48,788 nucleotides of DNA, taken from Streptomyces tateyamensis (GTDB taxonomy: Bacteria > Actinomycetota > Actinomycetes > Streptomycetales > Streptomycetaceae). The DNA lies in assembly GCF_003205575.1 (NCBI RefSeq), contig NZ_PYBW01000186.1, positions 1 through 48,788 on the forward strand. Reading direction: 5' to 3'. The notes under the pieces are model-generated. The model was not told the DNA's origin and did no database searches. It was given only the letters and a program-made list of their open reading frames with translations. Shown here in pieces: positions 23,224 through 32,249 of this stretch; the first letter of the stretch is position 1; every line of letters starts with the position of its first letter. The position numbers were made by a program, and so were the translations under genes.

Positions 23224-23252
23224 CGGCCGACCGGTGCGTTGCCGGTCGGCCG
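23224..23252 (+). terminator. Hairpin terminator after rhomboid gene
   Basis: Perfect 11-bp stem CGGCCGACCGG/CCGGTCGGCCG with 7-base loop, 37 bases after the stop, followed by a T-containing but not T-rich stretch. Confidence 0.75.
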
Positions 23253-23354
23253 CTTGCTCGTTGCTCCGGTTATGACAACTGATCAACTGGCCCCCGCGGT
23301 GCGGTGTGGCGAATCGTTTCTGCAAGGTGCGGGCGCAGTCGGCGCAGGTGCACG

Positions 23355-23810
23355 GTGACCCGGCGCGGCCGGCCCGGGCCGTCGGCCCGCACCCGCGACC
23401 TGGCCGCCTGCAGCGTGCACGTCGACCTCTACCTGGTGTTCGGTCCCGCCCTGGAGGTCTTGGTCGCCTCCCAGCTGACCTACCTGCGCTCCGACCCGTT
23501 CGCCGTCCGGCTGGTCTGCCACGCCGACCTGGCCGACCCGGTCACCTGGTACCTGTCCCGGAACACCCTCACCGTGGGGCTCTGGGCACCGGCCGGCCAG
23601 GGCGACGTGACGGTGCGGCCGGGCACCGGGCCCGAGCGCGGCTCCATACTGATCGGCCTGCGCACCACGGACGGCGCCGTCGAGCTGCGCGGCTGCGCCT
23701 GGGAGCTGCGCGAGTTCCTGGAGCAGACCGAGCGGGTGGTGCCGCTGGGCGCCGAGCACCGCCACGTGGACCTGGACGCGCTGATCCGGCAGCTGACCCA
23801 GGACGGGTGA
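23355..23810 (+). CDS. SsgA-like (SALP) sporulation and cell-division regulator
   Basis: 151 residues from GTG 23355; the open frame begins at 23304, but 23355 gives family length and has AGGTG upstream. SALP signatures: LRSDPFAVRLVCHADLADPVTWYLSRNTLTVGLWAPAGQGDVTVRPG, then LIGLRTTDGAVELRGCAWELREFLEQTERVVPLGAEHRHVDLDALIRQL. These proteins are confined to sporulating actinobacteria and help position septa, cell-wall synthesis and spore maturation. This one has an Arg-rich N-terminal extension. Which of SsgA-SsgG it corresponds to cannot be settled here. It supports assignment of the window to Streptomyces or relatives. Confidence 0.88.
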   Translation: MTRRGRPGPSARTRDLAACSVHVDLYLVFGPALEVLVASQLTYLRSDPFAVRLVCHADLADPVTWYLSRNTLTVGLWAPAGQGDVTVRPGTGPERGSILIGLRTTDGAVELRGCAWELREFLEQTERVVPLGAEHRHVDLDALIRQLTQDG

Positions 23811-24120
23811 CCGGAGGCGCGCCGATCCATGGTCACTTCACGAAGGAACGTTTCGGCGACCGGTCGGCCATCGGTGGCCCGGTGCGGCGCTGAACCCGGA
23901 GGGCGAGCGCGCACGTAGGGCGTAGTAGCGCCCTGTCGGAGCCGGCCGCGCCCGTCGCCGCGGCTCGACCGGCCCAGGAACGCTCGGTGCGCCCGGCAGC
24001 CCGGCCCCGAGCGCACCCGCCGCGCCCCGCAGGCGGCCCAGCCCACCGGCCAGGCGCAGCCCGGCCGGCGACCACTCCGGGGCCGGCGGGTCGGGCCCTC
24101 GGCTTCCGGCGGCGGCTCCG

Positions 24121-24193
24121 GCGGTGCGCCCGGCACCCCGGCCGACGGCGGGGGGCGGTGGCGGCGGTGGCGGTGCGCCCGGCACCCCGGCCG
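24121..24193. repeat. 24-bp direct repeat in GC-rich non-coding DNA
   Basis: GCGGTGCGCCCGGCACCCCG (plus GCCG) occurs at 24121-24144 and 24170-24193, separated by a G-rich 25-base spacer. It lies in about 560 bases (23811-24372) where I see no convincing gene. Confidence 0.8.
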
Positions 24194-24372
24194 CACGGCT
24201 CCCGCGCCCAGCACCCCCGCGCCCCAAGGTCGCGGTGGCCGGGCCCTGGTGCTCCGACAGCGGCACCGGCTTCAACCAGAACGGCTGGTTCGACGACGGC
24301 GCCGCGGGCTGGGTCGGCCTCGACGACACCCCCCGCCGTCCCCGCCCGCTACCTCGACCTGGCCCCCTCTGC

Positions 24373-24575
24373 CACCGCTACGGCCTACGCGCCCTGCGCC
24401 TCGGCGTCCTGGAGTCCGGCCACCTCGCCCAGACCCTCCTCCTCACCGCCACAGCTTCGGGCCTCGCCAGCACCCCGATCGCTGGATTCGACGACGACCT
24501 GGCGCACGAGCTGCTGGCGCTGGACGACATGGACCAGCCGCTGCAGTACTGCTGCCCCTGGGGCGCCCCCGGAAC
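24373..24575 (+). pseudogene. C-terminal fragment of a SagB/ThcOx-type nitroreductase-fold dehydrogenase
   Basis: An open frame here encodes HRYGLRALRLGVLESGHLAQ followed by LLLTATASGLASTPIAGFDDDLAHELLALDDMDQPLQYCCPWG, which follows the C-terminal half of SagB-type dehydrogenases (usual pattern YGxRxYRxxLLEAGHxAQNLLLAA, then GxFDD and LLGxDxxxExxLYxxPxG). SagB enzymes are FMN-dependent and oxidise azolines to azoles in RiPP biosynthesis; related ones act elsewhere. The N-terminal FMN-binding part is missing; upstream sequence is low-complexity Gly/Pro coding. No RiPP cyclase or precursor is seen nearby. Best read as a decayed fragment rather than an active gene. A strong terminator follows. 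Confidence 0.6.
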
Positions 24576-24581
24576 GGCTGA

Positions 24582-24617
24582 GGCCCGCGCCCCGGCTCGA
24601 AAGCCGGGGCGCGGGCC
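24582..24617. terminator. Strong bidirectional terminator
   Basis: Perfect 16-bp stem (24582-24597, 24602-24617) closed by a CGAA tetraloop and followed by CTTTC; separates the SagB fragment (+) from the RHS remnant (-). Confidence 0.9.
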
Positions 24618-24658
24618 CTTTCAGCGGCGGTGGGTGGAGCAGGAATGAACAGGTTCGG

Positions 24659-25940
24659 TCAGAGCGTCCTGAAGAAGCCCAGGACGCTGTCGTGGAACTT
24701 GTTCTCCAGGGGGACCGCGGCGAACGACCCACTGATGGCGCCTGCCACGCCGCCGATGATATCCCCGGGGCCCGGGAACCAGGATCCGGCCAACGCGCCC
24801 GCTGCACCGCCGGCGACACTCGAGGCGCCACCGATGGCGAAGTCACCTGCGGTGTCGGCGGCGGCGACGCCCAGCTCGCCCCAGAATCCTTCGCCGTCCT
24901 CGCGTGCGCTCTCGAAGCCGGAGACGGCCGATGCGGTCAGTCCGAGCGGTATGAGTGCCTTTCCTGTCCATCTGACCCATGGGCTGTCCGCGATCGTCGT
25001 GATCGTGTTCAGCGTGCGGATGTTGTTGGCGATCTTGGCCTTGACCAGCGGCGGTGCCCACCGCGGGGCCTTGCCCTGCCTGCTGAGAACTGCCCACCTG
25101 GCGGCGGTCAGCCCACTGTCGATGGTCCCCGCCGCGGTGACGTAGCCCGAGACCCCGCTGCACGCCCGCTCCACCCAACTGGTGTTGCTCGCGCAGTACG
25201 GGGTCGTCTGGGTAAGGGGGTTGGAGAGGATCAGGTAGTCCGTCAGCTTCGGCTTGGCTGGCCCGTAGCAGCCGGCGGAGCGCTGCACGCAGAGGCTGGT
25301 GCCCCGCGCCGTCTGCAGGAACGTGGTGATCGGACTCGGTGCCGGGGTCACCGTCGGAAGGTCGCAGCCGCCGCTGATCGCACAGGAGCGGTCACCGCCC
25401 GTCGGGTCGGTCGGGCACGGGATGTCGCTCCCGTTTCCGCCGCAGGACAGGCGCAGGCCGGTCGGGTCGGAGTGGGTGACCGGGTTGGCGCCTGCGTAGG
25501 TGTAGCCATTGAGCTCCTGGGGGTTGGAGTCGAATACCGGGTCCAGGCTGATGAAGCGGCCCAGCGTGGTGTCGTACTGGCGGGCCCCGATCGTGGTCAG
25601 CGAGTCGCTGGTGTCCTGGGGCTTGCCGAGGAATCCGTTGGGGTCGAGCCAGGAGGCCCCGGGAGCAGTGCCGCGCGGCGCGCCGTAGGGGGTCGACTGT
25701 CGAGGTCTGCGAGGTCTCGGTAGTGAGCGCGGAAGCCACCACCGGCTTCCCCGTCGACCGCGCTTGCGCGGCGGCCTGCTGAGTCGACAGCGGCCCGGAG
25801 GCGGCGGCCGGGCTCGCGGCAGGCGTGCCCGGCGCTGCCGCGGCCGGCTGCGCGCCGGCCAGGGTGGCCGCAGTGAGCGTGCCGGCCAGCACGGCCGCCA
25901 GGGCCGCTCCGGCCGAGCGCAAACGTCTTCTTATTCTCAT
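24659..25940 (-). pseudogene. RHS/YD-repeat polymorphic toxin remnant (N-terminus joined to C-terminus by deletion)
   Basis: ATG 25940 (AGAGGGG ribosome site) opens a Sec signal peptide (MRIRRRLRSAGAALAAVLAG, LTAATLAGAQPAAAA) and a linker ending KPVVASALTTETSQTSTV, typical of the start of large secreted RHS proteins. Near 25690 homology shifts frame and jumps to the RHS-associated core: TPYGAPRGTAPGASWLDPNG, FLGKPQDTSDSLTTIGARQY, TTLGRFISLDPVFDS, LNGYTYAGANPVTHSDPTGL. This core marks the end of the RHS shell, so the body of several hundred or more residues is missing. The core runs on into about 230 C-terminal residues, the toxin position, with Cys pairs and a glycine-zipper-like stretch (AIGGASSVAGGAAGALAG; DIIGGVAGAISGSF). 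Frameshift plus deletion make the full product unlikely. Confidence 0.8.
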
Positions 25941-26068
25941 TGCCCCTCTTTTGTTGCTTTCCTGTGGATCGGCTCGGTCGACGTCGGAATGGCAGACTTC
26001 GGCGCGCGCAGAATTGCCGCCGCTGACTTGGCTGCTGCCTTCACTGCTGGAGAACGGTGCCACCGGTC

Positions 26069-26149
26069 CTACATCTGGGCGAACTGCCAGAAGCTGTTCC
26101 TGCGAACGTCGGTTTCGCGGGTGGCGGTCCAGATGTAGTCGCGCTTCAT
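26069..26149 (-). CDS. Candidate 26-residue small ORF with strong ribosome site
   Basis: ATG 26149 is preceded by AAAGGAG with 5-base spacing, one of the best ribosome sites in the window. The peptide begins MKRDYIWTATRETDV and ends RRNSFWQFAQM: basic, with five aromatic residues and no hydrophobic core, stopping at TAG 26071-26069. It lies 128 bases upstream of the RHS remnant on the same strand. It could be a leader peptide, a small signalling or RiPP-type peptide, or the start of a truncated gene. No family recognised. Confidence 0.4.
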   Translation of the reverse strand: MKRDYIWTATRETDVRRNSFWQFAQM

Positions 26150-26923
26150 GATGGCTCCTTTGTGGTGGCAGACGTACGGGTGGAGGCCGACTCCACGTCG
26201 TTGGGGAAGTCTCGTCGGGCAGGCCAATCTCGGCCTAACAGCGGGCCAACCGGCGCCTAACCCGGCCGCCCCCCCGGCGGCCGGGAATGCATTTCCGGGG
26301 TCGCCGAAAGGCGGGCCGCCGGCCCGGTGAATTGGATGTGGTATTTCGCAGTACGGCCCGCTGGGCGGGCTCATCAAAGTGGGCGGGGAACTTGCCTGTC
26401 AAATCACTGGGGATGGGTCGGGGAATTCCGTTGCCAATCGTCTCGGAATTCGCCGATTCGGGCCATGACGGACATTCTGCGTGATTTCCTGATGGTGGCC
26501 CGGGGTCGCTTGACTTCCGGCTTTCCGTGCGATTTGCTCCAGGTGTCCGACGGGATTCGGAGCCGGTGCTGGCCGGCCTGCGTCCCATCCTGGTGGTGAG
26601 CTCTTCTCGCCGGCTTCTCGCGCGCTTCTCGCGCTCCCCGGGTTCTCCTCGGGGTGCCCCTGGCGCTCACCTCGCCCGCATCGACGTGCTGGACGGGGCG
26701 CGGCTGGGGGCTTCCTCGAAGTCGGATCCGGTCCGCGTGCGGACGTCCTCGACGACCTCGAGTCCTCGGTCGGCGGCGCAGTGCCGCCTGATCACTACTT
26801 CCTCACCGGCGACGCGGCGACCCCTCGGACCCCCGGACCGCCATGGCGGCGGACCGGGGCGAGCTACGGTGAGGTGGTGTTACTGAAGGGCACGCGCAGT
26901 GGGCGTCGGCCGCACCGGCCCGA
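26150..26923. other. About 770 bases without a recognisable gene, less GC-rich
   Basis: No ORF with convincing codon use or homology. The stretch around 26330-26530 has visibly lower G+C than the surroundings. It contains the inverted repeat at 26423-26451. It may be an old insertion or a deletion scar next to the RHS remnant. Confidence 0.5.
26423..26451. repeat. Inverted repeat GAATTCCG-N13-CGGAATTC
   Basis: Two perfect 8-bp arms (26423-26430, 26444-26451) containing EcoRI-type GAATTC sites, rare in such GC-rich DNA, within the gene-free region. Confidence 0.6.
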
Positions 26924-29800
26924 CTACCGGTACGCGCCCTTGGGAACGTCGTCGTCCGCCAGCCGCTGGACCGCGACCTCGGCCTGCGAGCTGCCGCACT
27001 CGGTGAAGGCGTCCAGCGCCTCCTGCCAGCTCACCCGGGCCTGATCCGACTGCCCGCTCAACTTCTGGCAGTCGCCGAGCTGGCACAGCAGCCGCGCGGT
27101 GTGCAGCGTGTCGCCGTGGCCGCGGGCCTCCACCAGAGCCAGCCGGCATTCGGCCGCCGCGCTCTCGTACTTGCCGAGGGCCGCGCGGACCCGGGCCAGG
27201 TTGCCGCGGAAGACGTACTGGCGCTCCTGCGGGCAGTGCGTGTCCAGCACCAGCAGCGCCTCCTCCTGCAGGGCCTCCGACGCCTGGTACTCGCCGAGGT
27301 CACCGATGGTGAGCGCCAGATTGGACAGGAAGATGCCGAGTATCCGGGGGTGCTCGAGCTCGCGGGCACCGGCCACGGCGACCTCCTGGTAGGCGCGCGC
27401 CTCGGCGAGCAGCCCGACCTCGAAGAGCAGGTTGCCGAGGTTGGCGCGGGCCGTCAGCGCCCGCATCCGGTCGCCGAGCTCCTGATAGAGCGCCAGCGCC
27501 CGCTCGTACGCGGCCTTGGCCGACGGCACGTCACGCCGGAAGGAGTGCGCGACACCCAGTCCGTTGGCCATCATCGCGGCCGCCTCCTGGTTGCCCGCCC
27601 GCTGGGCGGCCACCTCCGCCAGTTCGAAGGACTCGACGAAGGCGTCGAGGCGGTGACTGCGCATGAAGTGCCCGAACTGGTGGTCCGCCAGCTGCCAGAC
27701 CGCGCGGTGGTCACCGACCGCGGCGGCCAGCCGAGTGGTGGCCAACAGGTTCTCGGCCTCCAGGTCGAACCAGGCCACCGCCGACTCCGTGTCGGGGAAC
27801 AGGTCCGGAGTGTCCAGCTGGTGGTCGACCTGCGGTTCGATACTCGAGCGAAGGGGATCCAGCTGACGCTCCGCCTCGGTGCTGACGCAGATGTACCAGT
27901 CGAACAGCCGCCTGGTCGCAGCCTCCCGCTCGGCCGCGTCCATACCCGTGCGGTGCTGGGCGTACAGCCGGACCAGGTCGTGCAGTGCGTAGCGGTCCGA
28001 GCGCGGCCGCTCCACCAGGTGCACCGCCTCCAGTTCGCGCAGCAGTCGCCGACTGGCGGCCGTCGCCGCGGTGGGCAGCACCGGCCCCGTGCTGGTCAGG
28101 GCGGTGATCGCGGCCGCGCCCAACTGGCCGGGCTGGATGCCCAGCAGTCGGAAGAAGCGGGCCTGCTCCGGCTGCAACTGGCGGTAGCTGTGGTCCAGGG
28201 CGCGGGCCACGGCGCTGCTCTGGTCGCCCGGCAGCTCCAGGCCGTCCAGCCGGGTGGGCTCGCCCGACAGCTCCGCGACCAGCTCGGCGAGCGGCGCCTC
28301 GGGGTCCTCCACCAGCCGGGCCGCGGTGATCCGCAGGGCCAGCGGCAGCTCACCGCAGAGCCGGGCGAGCTCCGTGGCCTGCTCGGGCTCGGCGGCGACC
28401 CGCTCGGTGCCCAGGATCCCGCTCAGCACCTCGACGGACTGCTCCGGGGTCATCCGGGCCAGCCGGACCGGCACCGCGCCGGCCTCGACCACCAGCGAGC
28501 CGAGTGCGTCCCGGCTGGTCACCAGCGTCAGGCAGCCGGGCGCTCCGGGCAGCAGCGGACGGACCTGCCCGATGTCGCGGGCGTTGTCCAGGATCACCAG
28601 GACCCGACGGTTCGACAGACTGGACCGGTAGAGGTCCGCACGGGCCGCGACCCCGGACGGGACCTGCGGGCCGGGCACGCCGAGCGCGACCAGGAACCGC
28701 TCCAGCACGTGCGCCGGATCCTCGCAGTCGCCCTCGGCGTAACCGCGCAGGTCGACGAAGAGCTGGCCGTCCGGGAAGTCGGCGCTGCGGGTGTGGGCCC
28801 AGCGGACCGCCAGCGCCGTCTTGCCCGCGCCGGCCGGCCCGGTGACGACGGCGATCCGCGGGCCGGCGGCCGCGTCCGCCAGGACGTCGTCGAGCCGCGC
28901 CGTCTCGGCGGTTCGGCCGACGAAGCCGCGCGCGGACGAGGGCAGCTGGGCCGGCCGGGGAGCGTCACCCCAGCGTTCCGACCAGCTCGCCCCGGCGCCG
29001 GCCGGTACCGCCGGCGCGGCAGTCCCGGCCGTGGCGGCCCCGGGGGCGGCATCGGGCCGCAGGCCCGGTTCGTCGCGCAGGATCGCGCCCTCCAGCTCGA
29101 CCAGTGACCGGCCGGGGTCGAGTCCGAAGTCCTCGGCCAGTACCTTGCGCACCCGACGGGCGACCGCGAGGGCGTCGGTCTGCCGCCCGCCCCGGTGCAG
29201 CGCCAGCATCAACCGCTCGGCGAGTCCCTCGCGCGCGGGGTAGCGCTCGATCAGCTCGGTCAGTTCGGGGACCAGCTGCTGGTGCCGCCCGAGGTCGAGC
29301 TCGATGTCCGCGAGCAGCTCGTAGGCGGTGGACCGCTCCTCCTCCAGCAGCGTCCGCACCGGCTCCGCGAACGGCGCGTCGATACCGGTCAGCGCGCCGC
29401 CCCGCCACAGCCCGAGCCCGGCCCGGATCACCCGTGCGGCCTCCACCGCCGCGCCCGACTCCCGCAGGCGTCGGGCCTCACCGACGCTGTGCCGGAACGC
29501 GGTCGCATCCAGGCAGCCCTCGTCCACCGAGAGCAGGTAGGCGCCGTTGCGGAAGCCCAGCGGGCCGGTCTCCCCGGTTCCGAGCAGCTTGCGCAGCTCC
29601 GAGAGCGCGGTGTGCAGCTGACCGCGCGCGCTGGCCGGCGGCGCCTCCCCCCACAGCGCGTCCACCAGCCGCTCGGTGGTCACGTACTGGTTGGCGTTGA
29701 GCAGCAGGAACGCCAGTAGGGCCCGCCGGCGCGGCCGCTCCACCTCGACCTGCCGCTCACCGAGACGCACTTCGAGCGAGCCGAGAACTCTGTACTGCAT
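26924..29800 (-). CDS. AfsR-type SARP regulator (winged helix-BTAD-NB-ARC-TPR), copy 1
   Basis: 958 residues from ATG 29800, GGAAAGG upstream; the open frame reaches 29914, but homology begins at MQYRVLGSLEVRLG. Order: OmpR-like winged helix (about 1-95; RPRRRALLAFLLLNANQYVTTERLVDALWGE), BTAD (95-245; AFRHSVGEARRLRE to LAEDFGLDPGRSLVELEGAIL), NB-ARC ATPase with Walker A GPAGAGKT near 320, Walker B VLVILDNA and GxP motif GELPLALR, then TPR repeats from about 660. AfsR-type proteins bind heptamer repeats near -35 boxes and activate secondary-metabolite genes, often after phosphorylation or ATP binding. It is divergent from the S53 peptidase, so that gene is a plausible target, as is the acyl gene set further on. 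Confidence 0.92.
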   Translation of the reverse strand: MQYRVLGSLEVRLGERQVEVERPRRRALLAFLLLNANQYVTTERLVDALWGEAPPASARGQLHTALSELRKLLGTGETGPLGFRNGAYLLSVDEGCLDATAFRHSVGEARRLRESGAAVEAARVIRAGLGLWRGGALTGIDAPFAEPVRTLLEEERSTAYELLADIELDLGRHQQLVPELTELIERYPAREGLAERLMLALHRGGRQTDALAVARRVRKVLAEDFGLDPGRSLVELEGAILRDEPGLRPDAAPGAATAGTAAPAVPAGAGASWSERWGDAPRPAQLPSSARGFVGRTAETARLDDVLADAAAGPRIAVVTGPAGAGKTALAVRWAHTRSADFPDGQLFVDLRGYAEGDCEDPAHVLERFLVALGVPGPQVPSGVAARADLYRSSLSNRRVLVILDNARDIGQVRPLLPGAPGCLTLVTSRDALGSLVVEAGAVPVRLARMTPEQSVEVLSGILGTERVAAEPEQATELARLCGELPLALRITAARLVEDPEAPLAELVAELSGEPTRLDGLELPGDQSSAVARALDHSYRQLQPEQARFFRLLGIQPGQLGAAAITALTSTGPVLPTAATAASRRLLRELEAVHLVERPRSDRYALHDLVRLYAQHRTGMDAAEREAATRRLFDWYICVSTEAERQLDPLRSSIEPQVDHQLDTPDLFPDTESAVAWFDLEAENLLATTRLAAAVGDHRAVWQLADHQFGHFMRSHRLDAFVESFELAEVAAQRAGNQEAAAMMANGLGVAHSFRRDVPSAKAAYERALALYQELGDRMRALTARANLGNLLFEVGLLAEARAYQEVAVAGARELEHPRILGIFLSNLALTIGDLGEYQASEALQEEALLVLDTHCPQERQYVFRGNLARVRAALGKYESAAAECRLALVEARGHGDTLHTARLLCQLGDCQKLSGQSDQARVSWQEALDAFTECGSSQAEVAVQRLADDDVPKGAYR

Positions 29801-30096
29801 GCCGGGGGACCTTTCCGTCAGCGCTGTTCGACGAAGGAACCACGCCACAAGAACGGTCCTGAAGCTGTCGAGCCCCCTGCCTACCAGCGCAAACCTTAGC
29901 GGCAGCCGGTCCACGGGATCCGAACGGGGAGCCGAAGCGGAGCCGGTCCCGGTGCCGGGGCCCCGCGGCGAGGGTGCGCCTCCGGGTGCCCCGATGCGGT
30001 GCGACCCGAGGGCCGGGTCGGCGCGTCAGTTACCTCCGAGCGGCCGCGCGCCGCCGGGTTGCCCCTGTCCGCCGTTCACTGACGGAGCGTGAGATC

Positions 30097-32157
30097 TTGC
30101 CCCACCAGTCCCTTCCCCCTGCCGAGTCCGCTCGTCCCGCCCCACGCCGGCTCCGGGCCGGCCGCCTGGCAGCCACCGCGGCCGCGGTCGCGCTGGTCGT
30201 GACCGGCGCCGTGGCCCCGGCGGCGGGCGCCGCGAGTGCGGCCCGTACCGCGCTGGCGTCCGCCATTCCCGGCTGGATCACGGCCCCGGGCCCGATGAAG
30301 CCGGTGGACACCGGTGCGGCGCCGGGCACCTGGGGCCTGTCGCTGCGGGTGTACCTGGCCGGCCAGGACCCGGTGGGCCTGGGCAAGGCGGCACAGCGGG
30401 CCGCCGACCCCGCGGACCCGGATTACGCGCACTACCTGACGCCCGCCCAGTTCGCCCAGCGGTACGGCAGCACCCCGGCGCAGACGGCGAAGGTCAGCGA
30501 CTGGCTCGGCAGCTTCGGCATGCACGTCACCAGCGCCAACGCCCACTTCCTGGCGGTCAGCGCCACCGTGGACCAGGCGCAGCGGGCGTTCGCCACGACG
30601 ATCCACGGCTACGCCCGGCAGGCCGGCCAGCCCGCCGCCCTCGCCGCCCCGGTGAGCGGGATCTCGGTCCCGGCCGCACTGGGCCACGAGATCAGCACGG
30701 TGCTCGGCCTGGACGACACGAACCCCGCCATCCCCGACGACCCCGCCGCACCCGTGCCGAAGGCCGCCCGGACCACGCCCCTCGGGACCGCGGTCTCCAA
30801 GCGGGCCGGCGCCAACGCGGCCCCCACCGCTGCAGCCCCTGCCGCCGCGCCGCCGTGCTCGACCTGGTGGGGGCAGAGCACTTCGCCGATCCCGCCCGTC
30901 GACGGCCGCACCACCGCCATCGACCAGGTCTGCGGCTACACCCCGCAGCAGCTGCGCGCGGCCTACGGAGTGACGAAGAGCCCCTACACGGGAAAGGGCC
31001 GCACGGTGGCCGTGGTGCTGGACGGCGCGCTGCCCACCATGGAGGCCGACGCCGACAGGTTCTTCGCCGCCCACGGCCTGGCCGGCTTCGCGCCCGGCCA
31101 GTACAGCGAGAACTTCGGCCCGAACTTCGCCGCCACCTGCCGCGGCGCCTCCGACGCCCCGGAGGAGCCGCTGGACGTGGAGTCGCTGCACATCGCCGCT
31201 CCGGACGCCAAGGTGGTCTACGTCGGGGCGGACTGCGACACCGGCGCGGGGGGTTCGACGGCCTTCCTCGACGCCCACACCCGGATCGTGGACCAGCACC
31301 TCGCCGACGTGGTGACCGACTCGTTCCCCACCAGGGAGGACTCGGACTCGCCCGCCACCGTGGCGGCCTGGGACCAGATGTTCCAGCAGGGCGCGCTGGA
31401 GGGCATCGGGTTCAACTACGCCTCCGGTGACGAGGGCGACGGCTCGGACGACGGCGGTCCGGGCCTGGTGGTCTTCCCGGCCTCCGACCAGTGGGCCACC
31501 GCCGTGGGCGGCACCACGCTGGAGATCGACAGGAACGGCAAGGTGGCCGGCGAGCTCGGCTGGGGCGCCAGGGCCGCGCAGCTCAACCCGCAGGGCACCG
31601 GATACCTGACCCCGCCGCCCGGACAGTTCTTCATGGGCTCGGGCGGCGGCCGCAGCAACCTGATCAGCCAGCCCTGGTACCAGAAGAGCGTGGTCCCCGC
31701 GGCCCTGGCCACCGCCGGCGGCACCTCGCTGGCCCACCGCGAGCTGCCCGACGTCTCCGCCGACGGCGACCGCGCCACCGGCTGGCTGATCGGTTTCACC
31801 ACCCCCGGCGGGGTGTACCACGAGGAGTTGGGCGCCGGCACCAGCGGTTCCTCCCCGCTGATCACCGCGCTGGAGGCGGATGCCGCCCAGGCCGCGGGCC
31901 ACGCCCTCGGCTTCGCCAACCCGCTGCTCTACAAGCTGCGCAACACCCCGGCGATCCACGACGTCCTGCCCGCCCCGGCCGGCCGGGCGCCCTCGGTGCT
32001 GATGTTCCTGCCGAGCTGGCAGACTCCGGGCGCCTTCGACAGCTACCTGTGCCAGTTCGACCAGGACAGCACGCTGCGGACCACGCCCGGCTACGACGCC
32101 GTCACCGGGATCGGCGCCGCCGGCCCGGAGTTCGTCCGCTCCTTCGCCCGGCACTGA
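30097..32157 (+). CDS. Secreted S53-family (sedolisin/kumamolisin-type) serine peptidase
   Basis: 686 residues from TTG 30097, with GGAG 9 bases upstream; the open frame starts at 29974, but that part has no conserved features. Signal peptide: RRLRAGRLAATAAAVALVVTGAVAPAAG. A pro-domain of the kumamolisin type occupies about 60-215 (HYLTPAQFAQRYGSTPAQ; VSATVDQAQRAFATTIHGY). The catalytic Glu/Asp pair is in EEPLD near 356-360 and the Ser in GTSGSSP near 583. The calcium-site end GYDAVTGIG is present. S53 enzymes are acid-active endo- or tripeptidyl peptidases that mature by cutting off their own pro-domain outside the cell. It is divergent from an AfsR-type regulator. Confidence 0.9.
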   Translation: MPHQSLPPAESARPAPRRLRAGRLAATAAAVALVVTGAVAPAAGAASAARTALASAIPGWITAPGPMKPVDTGAAPGTWGLSLRVYLAGQDPVGLGKAAQRAADPADPDYAHYLTPAQFAQRYGSTPAQTAKVSDWLGSFGMHVTSANAHFLAVSATVDQAQRAFATTIHGYARQAGQPAALAAPVSGISVPAALGHEISTVLGLDDTNPAIPDDPAAPVPKAARTTPLGTAVSKRAGANAAPTAAAPAAAPPCSTWWGQSTSPIPPVDGRTTAIDQVCGYTPQQLRAAYGVTKSPYTGKGRTVAVVLDGALPTMEADADRFFAAHGLAGFAPGQYSENFGPNFAATCRGASDAPEEPLDVESLHIAAPDAKVVYVGADCDTGAGGSTAFLDAHTRIVDQHLADVVTDSFPTREDSDSPATVAAWDQMFQQGALEGIGFNYASGDEGDGSDDGGPGLVVFPASDQWATAVGGTTLEIDRNGKVAGELGWGARAAQLNPQGTGYLTPPPGQFFMGSGGGRSNLISQPWYQKSVVPAALATAGGTSLAHRELPDVSADGDRATGWLIGFTTPGGVYHEELGAGTSGSSPLITALEADAAQAAGHALGFANPLLYKLRNTPAIHDVLPAPAGRAPSVLMFLPSWQTPGAFDSYLCQFDQDSTLRTTPGYDAVTGIGAAGPEFVRSFARH

Positions 32158-32249
32158 CGGGCCGTCGGATCGCAGTCCGCCGGGCGCCGTGACGGTGCGG
32201 CCGGTACCTCACGTTCTCCGAGCGACCCCGAGACGTGAGGTGCCCCGCG

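Noticed and set aside
23987..25723. 578-codon plus-strand ORF
   Set aside because: Spans a SagB fragment in another frame, a terminator and the RHS remnant; composition is Arg/Pro/Ala-rich with no homology.
26690..26890. Plus-strand stretch encoding PPDHYFLTGDAATPR, faintly like a signal-peptidase motif
   Set aside because: A few residues only; no catalytic Ser/Lys region or length to support it.
27101..29107. 668-codon plus-strand ORF inside the AfsR-type copy 1 gene
   Set aside because: Antisense shadow; no ribosome site or domains, while the minus strand encodes a complete regulator.
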